Source: Avichristensenella sp031550455 (GTDB lineage Bacteria; Bacillota; Clostridia; Christensenellales; Aristaeellaceae). From it: a stretch of DNA of 8,793 nt. Under the pieces are notes generated by a model. The model did not search any database. It had not been told where the DNA came from and saw only the letters and a list, made by a program, of their open reading frames with translations. Position 1 is the first letter of the stretch. Each line of letters opens with the position of its first letter. The DNA lies in contig JAVBOQ010000269.1 in assembly GCA_031550455.1 (NCBI GenBank), positions 1 to 8,793 of the forward strand, given 5' to 3'. Of the stretch, positions 1-6,377 are shown piece by piece. The position numbers and the translations under genes are program-made.

Positions 1-1
1 G

Positions 2-481
2 AAGACGGACATCGCGGGCACCAAACCAACGCTCTTCATCGTCGACGCCACAGGCATGGTGCTCTTCCGGGACATTGATCAGGCACGAACCATTCAAAAG
101 CTGCTCTCCATGGGATATTTCCCGGAAGGATACCTGAAAGAGCGCGCCGACCAGTATCTGATTTCCAAAATGAATGTGCAGCAGGGCAAAACGCCGCTGC
201 TATATTTTTGCATGAGCGGCTGTGTGGATTGCATCGATGTGGACAAGGCAATCGAGGCAAACGCCGAGATGGCGGAAGCCTTCACAATCGACAGGCTCTA
301 TCGCCACGATGAACAGGAACCCTCCCGGTGGATCGATCACTTTAAACTGCTGGCGACCGTGTACGGCGTTACGTGGTATCCAAGCTTTCTCGTCTTTGAA
401 GCGGGCGTCTCCACGCTCATCGGAGAAACGCCAGTGGATACCCTGTGCCAAACGCTCCTGGATACGATCGAAAAAAACTGA
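2..481 (+). CDS. Thioredoxin-fold protein, 3' part (N-terminus outside window)
   Basis: The reading frame is open from the window edge, so the start is missing; 159 residues are visible. The first ~30 residues (KPTLFIVDATG, then a short helix) look like the last strands of a thioredoxin-like domain, including its Lys-Pro-Thr strand. A second thioredoxin-like unit follows: the strand TPLLYF leads into CMSGCVDC (Cys at visible residues 70, 74 and 77, with CVDC as the CxxC), then a helix, and YGVTWYPSFLVFE, where the WYP proline fits the cis-proline next to the active site. The protein may therefore contain two tandem thioredoxin folds. Its 3' neighbour is a small exported four-Cys peptide, 63 bases downstream, so thiol-disulfide exchange on that peptide is a reasonable inference. 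An export signal cannot be judged without the N-terminus. The fold is well supported; the substrate is inferred. Confidence 0.75.
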   Translation, partial: KTDIAGTKPTLFIVDATGMVLFRDIDQARTIQKLLSMGYFPEGYLKERADQYLISKMNVQQGKTPLLYFCMSGCVDCIDVDKAIEANAEMAEAFTIDRLYRHDEQEPSRWIDHFKLLATVYGVTWYPSFLVFEAGVSTLIGETPVDTLCQTLLDTIEKN

Positions 482-529
482 TGCCGCTGCAGCATCCATA
501 CGGATTTTTGGCAGAATTGACAATCAAGA

Positions 530-537
530 AAGGAGGG
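530..537 (+). promoter_or_regulatory. Strong ribosome-binding site for the Cys-rich peptide
   Basis: AAGGAGGG lies 7 bases before the ATG at 545. It is a near-perfect Shine-Dalgarno at ideal spacing and the best in the + strand cluster, which suggests high translation and supports the small ORF as a real gene. Confidence 0.8.
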
Positions 538-544
538 ACATCAA

Positions 545-733
545 ATGAAAAAAATACTGGCGCTGACCTTGGCATTGGCAGTGCTGCTTGCTATCACCGC
601 TCCTGCGTTGGCTGTAGTTGTATGCGAACCGGCGCAGTGCTGGACACGGGAAACTGGGTATAGAGACGAAGTCAAATTAGAGCGTTGGTGGAACGGCAAC
701 GGTTACGAGGTTGACCCCATCGGTTGTTGTTGA
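545..733 (+). CDS. Small exported cysteine-rich peptide (62 aa)
   Basis: Not a family I recognise. Residues 1-23 are a textbook Sec signal peptide: MKK, a Leu/Ala-rich core, then a likely cut after PALA at residue 23. The mature part is about 39 aa with Cys at 27, 32, 61 and 62 (VVVCEPAQC near its start, GCC at the C-terminus), a charged middle and a WWNGNGY motif. Four cysteines allow two disulfides, and the terminal Cys-Cys is unusual. The ATG has an excellent ribosome-binding site. It sits between a thioredoxin-like gene and a propeller/ABC-transporter operon, which suggests a secreted bacteriocin-like or signalling peptide; that role is inference. The stop is TGA followed at once by a second TGA and a hairpin, so C-terminal recoding with selenocysteine is a remote alternative. 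Signal peptide and start are well supported, function unknown. Confidence 0.8.
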   Translation: MKKILALTLALAVLLAITAPALAVVVCEPAQCWTRETGYRDEVKLERWWNGNGYEVDPIGCC

Positions 734-955
734 TGATCCCGAGCTACCCGTAGTGCAGGTAGCGATCTTCGTCTGGACACGGCGTAGCCGATAAGGAACG
801 AATCCGTGCGCTGTTACCCCTGCGCACAGTATGGTGCAAGCAGCCACGATTTTCCCAAGATTGCGAGAATCCCGGCGAGCACCGTTTGGACTGCAGGCCG
901 GATTGTCGCCTTGCGACAGTCGGCGACAATCCGGATTTTAAATCGGCGAGGAGGA
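734..955 (+). promoter_or_regulatory. Structured non-coding leader between peptide and propeller genes
   Basis: This stretch has no convincing gene. It can fold almost end to end: a GCTACC/GGTAGC hairpin (743-748 with 758-763, outer GATC pairs at 735-738 and 764-767); TTCGT 768-772 with ACGAA 798-802, enclosing a CGGC-GTA-GCCG hairpin at 780-790; GTGCGC 806-811 with GCGCAC 822-827; a 7-bp helix 831-837 with 879-885 enclosing a second 7-bp helix 848-854 with 865-871; and the 13-bp terminator-like hairpin at 898-934. A leader this structured fits a cis-regulatory RNA or processing/attenuation of the peptide-operon transcript. It matches no riboswitch class that I recognise. The pairing was done by eye, without energy calculation. 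Confidence 0.5.
898..939 (+). terminator. Perfect 13-bp hairpin with short T run, possible attenuator
   Basis: CCGGATTGTCGCC at 898-910 pairs perfectly with GGCGACAATCCGG at 922-934 around an 11-base loop, followed by ATTTT. The T run is short, so termination is probably partial. It would give abundant peptide mRNA with limited read-through into the transporter genes, a common pattern for small peptide operons. A competing hairpin, TGTCGC 904-909 with GCGACA 913-918 around a CTT loop, uses the same left arm, so the region could switch between two structures. The ribosome-binding site of the next gene lies 14 bases past the stem. Confidence 0.5.
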
Positions 956-961
956 ATGAAT

Positions 962-1918
962 TTGCATATGCGTTCGATGAAACACCCTGTAGGCGCGCTG
1001 GTACTTCTGTGCTGCCTCTGTGTAACCCCGTTGTCCATTGCCGCCCGGCCATACAGCGTGACGCTATCCGACGCGTATACGATGCGGGAAATCTATCCGG
1101 AGGTTTCGCATGTGCAAAACCCTGGCGGCATGGTATGCAGGGAAAACGATATTCTCGTCACCGATACAAGCGCGAACAAGATCATTATCCTGAATTTTCA
1201 AGGCGAATACATGGGCGAGGCGGGCACGCTAGGCGCCGCGCCGCTGGAATTTCTGGAGCCGCTGGGGATTACTTGCAACGACGAATACGTATTCGTCGTG
1301 GATGGCGCTAACTGGCGTGTGCAAGTGCTGACCCATGACCTGACATTCGTCAAGAGCGTTAAGCTTCGGCGTTCGCAATACAGCAGCATTTTTCGGTTCA
1401 TTGACATCGCGGTATCGGACGATCACACCATCTATCTGACGACCGATGACATTCTGCCCGGAATCCCCGCCGTATATAAAATTGAGCTTGATCAAACGAT
1501 GGAAAAAGCGGCGGAGCAAGTGCTGGTCGGAAGCGTCGTGTACCATGACGGCGCCCTGTACGCGATGGACATGGCGGAAGCAGTCATCGACGAGGGTGTG
1601 AAATTTGGTCACGCGGGCTTGTACAGGTATCAACCGGAAACGAAAGATTTTTCCGAATTGTTTGCTTTTGAAGACGGGTACGGCCCGATGGATTTTATGT
1701 TTATGGGCGAGCAGATTGTCTGCCTGGCTTCTTGCGTGACCGAGCCGTCGTTGGATGTGTTTGATCTGAACGGAAAATATCAGCATTCGATTGCCTCCTT
1801 TGCCTACAACTCGTTTTTTCGTGTCATCGACGGTGATTTTGCGATGACGCCGAACGGGGATTTTTTGGTGAGCAACATGGAAGAGGGGCGCTTGTTCCTG
1901 ATCGAGAAGGCGCAGTAG
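962..1918 (+). CDS. Exported six-bladed beta-propeller (NHL-like) protein
   Basis: Start choice: AGGAGG at 949-954 is 1 base from the ATG at 956, 7 from the TTG at 962 and 13 from the ATG at 968, so TTG 962 is best placed (318 aa) and ATG 968 is the alternative. The N-terminus is basic (MRSMK), then has a Leu/Cys-rich hydrophobic core and a plausible cut after SIAA; no lipobox is clear, so the protein is secreted or anchored by its signal. The rest shows repeated blade motifs of NHL/six-bladed propellers: a PGG strand with ILVTDTSANKI, a PLGI strand with YVFVVDGANWRVQV, DIAVSDDHTIYLT, GLYRYQ, SLDVFDLNG and a closing GDFLVSN blade. Such propellers bind ligands or proteins and are not usually enzymes. 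Its place between the peptide and the ABC genes suggests peptide binding, delivery or sensing; that is inferred. Confidence 0.8.
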   Translation: MHMRSMKHPVGALVLLCCLCVTPLSIAARPYSVTLSDAYTMREIYPEVSHVQNPGGMVCRENDILVTDTSANKIIILNFQGEYMGEAGTLGAAPLEFLEPLGITCNDEYVFVVDGANWRVQVLTHDLTFVKSVKLRRSQYSSIFRFIDIAVSDDHTIYLTTDDILPGIPAVYKIELDQTMEKAAEQVLVGSVVYHDGALYAMDMAEAVIDEGVKFGHAGLYRYQPETKDFSELFAFEDGYGPMDFMFMGEQIVCLASCVTEPSLDVFDLNGKYQHSIASFAYNSFFRVIDGDFAMTPNGDFLVSNMEEGRLFLIEKAQ

Positions 1919-1922
1919 CGCC

Positions 1923-3086
1923 GTGGATGCGCCGATGCGAAAAGTATTCTTTGGACTGCGACAGGCCATTCGGGGATTTCGTTGCTTCCGCGTCGTGCAT
2001 GGCACGGTGGTTCTGTCCTTTGCACTGGCGATGCTGATGCCGTGCATGGCCTTTTCCATCCTTCGCGAACTGACGCAGCACAGCAGCCCCTATCGTGTCC
2101 GGCATGGGGCGCAGACGCTGAGCGCAAGCACGAAACTTCCGCCGCAAGACGCAGTCCTGCCGTTCGAAAGCCTGTTCGCCGCGGAGCAACCGATTGTTAC
2201 GCTGGCGGTGGACGCGTCGTGTGAAGCCTATGTACAAAACCCGGCGTATGACGCGGGAGATGCCGAGAGCCCATCCACGACTGGCAAGGCGCGGGTGTAT
2301 GTACATGGCGTAACGCCCGCATACAGCGAGTTTGAAGTCGAAAGCTCCGTCAAGGGGCGTTTGCTCAACGAAGAGGACATGGCGCTGGCGCGTTACGTAT
2401 GTGTGCTGGGAAGCGGCGCCGCGGCAAAATACCAGGTAGCGCTGGGGGATGCTCTGAGCATCAACAACGTCCCCTATGAGGTCGTAGGCATTGACGATTC
2501 CTTCTGGCAGCAGGGCAGCATCACCGTGCCGTACAGCCGGATCGGGGATATTCAATCCGGCCCGTTGCAGCATCGGTTCATGGTGCGATATGAAAGAGCG
2601 CCCGATTGGAGCGCGCTGCTGGTACGCCTTGAGGAAAAGGTTGGACAGGTGCTCAACTTCAAAACACTCCAGGAACAGCACGACAGTTTTGTGGCCGGGG
2701 TTGTGCGGGAAAACATTGACATGCTGAAGCTTGCGCTGATCACCACGGTGATCGCCGCGGCCAACGTATTGCTTGTTTTGCGGGGCAAAATCAAATGCGC
2801 CATGCGCAGTTTTGCGGTGAAGCGGGCAATCGGCGCGAAGCCGTCGGATATCTTTTGGGAGTTGCTCGGCGGAAATGTGCTGCAGTTTATCTGTTCCGTG
2901 CCTTTTTTGCTGTTGTTCACTGAACTGGCGATCGCCTTCGTGCCGATCTTTCGGTTTACGAGGCACGTTGCCGTGTATGGACAGGTTGTTGCCTATGGCA
3001 TAATCCTGTGTGTTGCAGTCAGCGCTTTATTGTTGCCTGGCATCCAAAGAAGCAATGCCGTAGGCATCTTGAGGAAGGGAAAGTGA
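1923..3086 (+). CDS. ABC transporter permease, FtsX/MacB type (first subunit)
   Basis: A 387-aa membrane protein with the four-helix FtsX/MacB layout: TM1 at about 24-46, a large extracytoplasmic domain to about 265, TM2 at 268-287, a cytoplasmic coupling segment, TM3 at about 318-340 and TM4 at about 350-372. VKRAIGAKPSDIFWELLG (299-316) is the conserved cytosolic segment that contacts the ATPase in this family. The GTG at 1923 is 4 bases after the upstream stop; a weak GAGAAGG site lies 12 bases before it, so translational coupling is likely. ATG 1935 is an alternative. It pairs with the next permease and the ATPase to form a mechanotransmission-type ABC complex, the class that includes MacB, LolCDE and antimicrobial-peptide modules. 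Direction and substrate cannot be read from the sequence. Confidence 0.85.
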   Translation: MDAPMRKVFFGLRQAIRGFRCFRVVHGTVVLSFALAMLMPCMAFSILRELTQHSSPYRVRHGAQTLSASTKLPPQDAVLPFESLFAAEQPIVTLAVDASCEAYVQNPAYDAGDAESPSTTGKARVYVHGVTPAYSEFEVESSVKGRLLNEEDMALARYVCVLGSGAAAKYQVALGDALSINNVPYEVVGIDDSFWQQGSITVPYSRIGDIQSGPLQHRFMVRYERAPDWSALLVRLEEKVGQVLNFKTLQEQHDSFVAGVVRENIDMLKLALITTVIAAANVLLVLRGKIKCAMRSFAVKRAIGAKPSDIFWELLGGNVLQFICSVPFLLLFTELAIAFVPIFRFTRHVAVYGQVVAYGIILCVAVSALLLPGIQRSNAVGILRKGK

Positions 3087-4318
3087 GATACTGCTTTTAT
3101 CAGGCATGTCAAAAGCTGAGGCGACACGCGTTGGTTTACGCGCTGATCATGCTTCAAATCGCCGCGGGTGTAACGGTGATTGCGTGCTCGATCAACAGTT
3201 CCAGGAGCATTGATGCGTATTCTGGATACATACGCAGCCAGACGGAAGCGTTCCCCTTTATCGTGACAGGCTTTGCGGAAGGGGAAAAACAGTTCAACAA
3301 TCCATCCATCACCACGAGGGATTACGCGCATCTTCGGGACGCTCTGGAAGGGAAAGCGGTTGTGGGCTACGAGGCGTACGCGCGCTTCCTGGAGCAGGGC
3401 GACAACCAGTATGTGGAGATCACGATGCTCTTTGTTTCCCCCGAATTCACGCGGGCCTATCTCGGGCAGGAAGTTGCGGAGGGGCAGGCGCTGGCGGGCA
3501 AAAACGTGCTCGCCTCGACCGTCTACCAGACGCGCAGCAGGCTGAACAAGGTCACCTTTGATCGGCAGGGCTTTACGCTGTCCAACAAAAAACGGTATGC
3601 GTACACGCCGCTTGTCAGTCCGAAGTTAGATTCGTTTCAGGGGGATCTTTTGTCAGGCCCGAACGTCATGTTTGACGATGCGGTCATTTTGTCCCTTTCA
3701 GAAATTGAATATTTTTATGACATCCATCCTACAGAAACAGACTGCTCGCTGCACTATTCGCCTATTGATCCGGAAGATCCCGCGCTGCTATCGGAAATCG
3801 GCAGGACCATCACCGGTCATTTATCGGCGCAGCATGAAGCGGACGGAACGTACGCAAGATTTGACGAGGCCCGGCAGTATACGCCGGTCGATACTCTTTT
3901 GTCGTATTATTCCATCACGGATTTCCAGTCGCAAACCCTTCAGCTCTATACATGGATTTCCTATGTCTGCATGGTCATTGTCGTGTTGGGCATCATGGGG
4001 CAGTTGCTTGTCCACATCATCCGGCGGCGCAGTGAGATGGCCGTGCGGCAGATGCTCGGCGCCACACCGATGTCGGTTTTTCTCGCGTTGCTTTTTGAAA
4101 TTGGCTCCGTTTGCGCAACGGGGGGCATTCTGGGCCTGTTGGCTGCCCGCCCCGCCACCCTTCATTGGGTGACGTCGTCCATTGTGCCCATCACATACCA
4201 CGCGGAAACGGTCTGGATCATTGCCGTCTGCATTTTGCTGATGGCACTTGTACCGACCGCTTTTGTGCTGACCCTGAAAGGCAAGGAAAAACCTGCCGAA
4301 CTGCTGAAAAGCCTATAA
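3083..4318 (+). CDS. ABC transporter permease, FtsX/MacB type (second subunit)
   Basis: Start chosen at GTG 3083 because it overlaps the previous stop (GTGA) and follows a GAGGAAGG ribosome-binding site at 3071-3078. This gives 411 aa. The frame runs back to 3008, but only inside the preceding gene. The layout mirrors the first permease: TM1 at about 16-35, an extracytoplasmic domain of about 250 residues, TM2 at 291-313, the RRRSEMAVRQMLGAT coupling segment (314-328), TM3 at about 330-352 and TM4 at about 376-396, then a basic tail. The extracytoplasmic domain is unlike that of the first subunit by eye, so the transporter is probably a heterodimer of specialised permeases. The stop/start overlap indicates coupled translation and equal amounts of the two subunits. 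Confidence 0.87.
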   Translation: MRYCFYQACQKLRRHALVYALIMLQIAAGVTVIACSINSSRSIDAYSGYIRSQTEAFPFIVTGFAEGEKQFNNPSITTRDYAHLRDALEGKAVVGYEAYARFLEQGDNQYVEITMLFVSPEFTRAYLGQEVAEGQALAGKNVLASTVYQTRSRLNKVTFDRQGFTLSNKKRYAYTPLVSPKLDSFQGDLLSGPNVMFDDAVILSLSEIEYFYDIHPTETDCSLHYSPIDPEDPALLSEIGRTITGHLSAQHEADGTYARFDEARQYTPVDTLLSYYSITDFQSQTLQLYTWISYVCMVIVVLGIMGQLLVHIIRRRSEMAVRQMLGATPMSVFLALLFEIGSVCATGGILGLLAARPATLHWVTSSIVPITYHAETVWIIAVCILLMALVPTAFVLTLKGKEKPAELLKSL

Positions 4319-4329
4319 CCGTACGGGAT

Positions 4330-4335
4330 GGGAGG
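4330..4335 (+). promoter_or_regulatory. Ribosome-binding site deciding the ATPase start
   Basis: GGGAGG ends 4 bases before the ATG at 4340. An in-frame ATG at 4328 has no comparable site upstream, and its use would place this motif inside the gene, so 4340 is preferred. Confidence 0.6.
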
Positions 4336-4339
4336 CGCC

Positions 4340-5026
4340 ATGATTCAGATTAAGAATCTCGCAAAAGGATACCGGGACGGGGCCGCGCAAACAGAAGTCT
4401 TGCGGGACATAAACCTATCGGTTGAACAGGGGGAGTTCGTGTCGATCGTCGGTCGCTCGGGTTGCGGAAAAACAACGCTGCTCAACATCATCGGCGGCCT
4501 GGATACATTCGATCGGGGCAGCTACTTTTTCAAAGGGCAGGATATCTCAAAACTATCTGGTCCTGAAAAGGCGAAATTTCGGAACACCTGCATCGGATAT
4601 GTATTTCAGTCCTTTCACCTGGTGGAAGAGGAAAACGCCATTGGCAATGTTGCCATGCCACTTGGCTACGCAGGGAAAGGGCTGCGAGAGAGAAAAGCGC
4701 GCGCCATGGAACTGCTCAAGGCGCTGTCCTTGCAGGAGAAAGCAAAGCGGTATCCGTCACAGCTTTCCGGGGGAGAGCAGCAGCGAATCGCCATTTTGCG
4801 GGCGCTAGCCATGAAGCCAGATGTCATCCTGGCGGACGAGCCAACGGGCAACCTTGACGATGAGAACGCAGAAATGGTGATGGCGCTGTTGCGAAGCATC
4901 CACCAGCAGGGAACGACGCTGATTCTGGTGACGCACGATATGGAAATCGCCAAAAGCGCAGGGCGGATGATTCGGATTGACGCAGGCCGCAGCATCGACA
5001 TCAATTCTCTTCCCCTCTTTTATTGA
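4340..5026 (+). CDS. ABC transporter ATP-binding protein, LolD/MacB type
   Basis: A 228-aa nucleotide-binding subunit with every motif intact: Walker A GRSGCGKTT at 38-46, Q-loop Gln90 in YVFQSF, ABC signature LSGGEQQR at 142-149, Walker B with DEPTGNLD at 166-173 (Glu167 catalytic) and switch His199 in VTHD. The DEPTGNLD form and the length fit the LolD/MacB/FtsE branch, which energises FtsX-like permeases, and two such permeases lie directly upstream, 21 bases away. It should bind the inner face of the permease pair and drive conformational work on an extracytoplasmic substrate, here plausibly the upstream peptide. The C-terminus (SLPLFY) ends right where degenerate transposase sequence begins; the length is normal, so I see no truncation, but the last residues could have been altered. 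Confidence 0.93.
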   Translation: MIQIKNLAKGYRDGAAQTEVLRDINLSVEQGEFVSIVGRSGCGKTTLLNIIGGLDTFDRGSYFFKGQDISKLSGPEKAKFRNTCIGYVFQSFHLVEEENAIGNVAMPLGYAGKGLRERKARAMELLKALSLQEKAKRYPSQLSGGEQQRIAILRALAMKPDVILADEPTGNLDDENAEMVMALLRSIHQQGTTLILVTHDMEIAKSAGRMIRIDAGRSIDINSLPLFY

Positions 5027-5361
5027 GCTGGGCCAAAAGGGCTGAAAGGGGCTGAGTTCCGGGGAATAAGGCGCTATCCATAACGATTACCGTACCTTGA
5101 GACAAAGCAGCATGGCCGTTCTTCGGGCAATGACAATTTCAACCCACCATCTTCTTGATGCTTGATAACGCTGGATGGCATCATTCGAAAACGCTTCATG
5201 TCACCTCTAATATCCGACTTTACTCGTTGCTCCAGTACACCCCTGAGCTAAACCCTATCTAAATGATTTGGGAGGAAGTCAGGGAGAAGGGATTCCGCAA
5301 CGAGGTCTTTCCGTCACTTGAAAGGGTTGCTGATCGTTTATACCAATTCCAAACCTTACCG
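5027..5361 (+). pseudogene. IS630-family transposase remnant (C-terminal half, multiple stops)
   Basis: In one frame (codons beginning at 5029) the translation reads SWAKRAERG, a stop, VPGNKALS, two further stops, then MLDNAGWHHSKTL at 5158-5196, QYTPELNPI at 5233-5259, a TAA stop at 5260 and MIWEEVREKGFRNEVF from 5263. This is the C-terminal half of an IS630/Tc1-like DDE transposase: LDNAGWH carries the second catalytic Asp, and the family consensus PYSPELNPIE.IWEE carries the catalytic Glu, exactly where TAA now stands. The N-terminal half, with the first catalytic Asp, is missing and no terminal inverted repeats are visible. Similarity fades after DRLYQFQTLP, near 5361. It is a dead fragment, not an active element; the family call rests on motif recognition. 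Confidence 0.75.
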
Positions 5362-5374
5362 CATCGTCGCGCCG

Positions 5375-5458
5375 GATCTTTTTCGATTCGGCGTTGTCGC
5401 TCTTCACTCGGCGTAGCGCTGCTACGCCTCGTTCCGGCTCCTAGCCGGATGAAAAATC
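5375..5458 (+). repeat. Imperfect palindromic REP-like intergenic element
   Basis: Nested inverted repeats: GGCGTAGC 5410-5417 pairs with GCTACGCC 5421-5428 (8 bp, 3-base loop); CCGGCT 5434-5439 pairs with AGCCGG 5443-5448 (6 bp, 3-base loop); and an outer arm at 5379-5392 (TTTTTCGATTCGGC) pairs imperfectly with 5444-5456 (GCCGGATGAAAAA), competing with the second hairpin. No gene is credible here. The look is that of a dispersed REP or MITE-type element; whether it is repeated elsewhere cannot be seen from one window. Confidence 0.5.
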
Positions 5459-5536
5459 TCTCGCCGCTTTGGGTGCGTTAAGATTTTCCATTGGTTTTAG
5501 GCTTCTGCGCACTCAACCTCATGGACAATCCCTCTT
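5459..5536. other. Junction stretch, nothing recognised
   Basis: The bases between the palindromic element and the phage-type fragment show no gene, hairpin or ribosome-binding site that I can support. The downstream frame is open only from 5501, after a TAG at 5498, so the break between mobile debris and the truncated phage-type gene probably lies at about 5500-5545. Confidence 0.4.
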
Positions 5537-6352
5537 GTGTTGCTTGGGACAAGTTATCAGCTCGCGTGGCAAAAGACGCTCAACAAAATCCCCGGCGCGT
5601 CGATGGCAAACCAGCCCTATGTCGACAAATGGGGCGAGCAGGAACGCGAGCCAAGCCTCGCGCTTCGGCTGATCGAGAACTTTGTAAGCCCCGGCTACCT
5701 GTCGAAGGCGGAAAGCGACGGGGTTGAGCGCGAGTTGCAGGGATTGTATGAACGCGTGCAGGACGACGCCGTGCTGCCACGCGACGCGGCGAAGTATTTC
5801 GCCTTCGAAGGGCAGCGGATCGACCTGACGGCGGAACAGTACACGGAGTTTGCCACCGTGCGCGGGCAAACGGCCCACGGCCTGCTGGCGAAGCTGTTTG
5901 AATCACAGGCATATCGGGAGATGAACGACCAGGGACGGGCCGGTGCCGTGGCGGATGTCTACGACGCGGCCAACGCGGCCGCCAAAGAGGCCGTTTCGGC
6001 GTACACGCCGGAGGGTTGGATGCGGGACGTTCTGCGCGACCCGGTGGAGACGCTGGCCGAACGGCAGACGAAGCGGGAAGAACAACGGGTCGTTGACGCT
6101 TTCCGTGAGAACCTGTACGGTGCGGTGCTTTCAGGCGACGAGGCGCTGGCACTGGACTGCGTCGAAGGGCTGAGGCTGACCGGGAGGGACAAAGGCGACA
6201 TCAAGAGCAGCCTGTCAGGTAAGTTTGACGACGAGTACAGGGCGGCGTACGAGGCCGGGGACATGGCGACGGTGTACCGGATCGAGGACATGCTGATCGG
6301 ACTGGGCGTAGGTTTTAAGGTCAGTGACTTTTTGAAATGGGCGGGTGAATGA
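5537..6352 (+). CDS. C-terminal fragment of a large phage- or ICE-type protein
   Basis: A 271-aa frame from GTG 5537, with ATG 5603 as the next possible start; neither has a ribosome-binding site. It appears to begin mid-protein: KTLNKIPGASMANQPYVDKWG and the following NFVSPGYLS and LPRDAAKYFAFEGQRIDLT segments resemble, from memory, the C-terminal part of very large multidomain proteins of phages and integrative elements (polyvalent-protein class); I cannot name the family with certainty. It is hydrophilic and helix-rich with no signal peptide or membrane segment. Composition is more GC-rich than the upstream mobile debris. There are no phage neighbours in the window. Most likely a decayed prophage or element remnant lying 172 bases from the 3' end of tRNA-Sec. 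Being open over 800 bases, it decayed recently or is still partly under selection. Confidence 0.55.
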   Translation: MLLGTSYQLAWQKTLNKIPGASMANQPYVDKWGEQEREPSLALRLIENFVSPGYLSKAESDGVERELQGLYERVQDDAVLPRDAAKYFAFEGQRIDLTAEQYTEFATVRGQTAHGLLAKLFESQAYREMNDQGRAGAVADVYDAANAAAKEAVSAYTPEGWMRDVLRDPVETLAERQTKREEQRVVDAFRENLYGAVLSGDEALALDCVEGLRLTGRDKGDIKSSLSGKFDDEYRAAYEAGDMATVYRIEDMLIGLGVGFKVSDFLKWAGE

Positions 6353-6377
6353 GGCGGTCGTTATGGTTTGGAACGGA

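Noticed and set aside
517..545. TTGACA at 517-522 as a -35 box for the peptide gene
   Set aside because: With a 17-base spacer the -10 would fall at about 540-545, overlapping the start codon, and the sequence there (ATCAAA) is a poor -10.
806..961. Upstream extension of the propeller gene to the GTG at 806
   Set aside because: It would run through the hairpin-rich leader and put 52 unrelated residues before a clear signal peptide; AGGAGG at 949-954 fits the TTG at 962.
1229..2966. Long antisense frames opposite the propeller and first permease (1229-2059 and 1824-2966, - strand)
   Set aside because: Arg/His/Gln-rich shadow translations with no domain motif, lying opposite genes with clear motifs.
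5263..5481. A 72-aa ORF starting MIWEEVREKG
   Set aside because: Its first half is the tail of the IS630 transposase relic and its second half translates the palindromic element, so it is not an independent gene.
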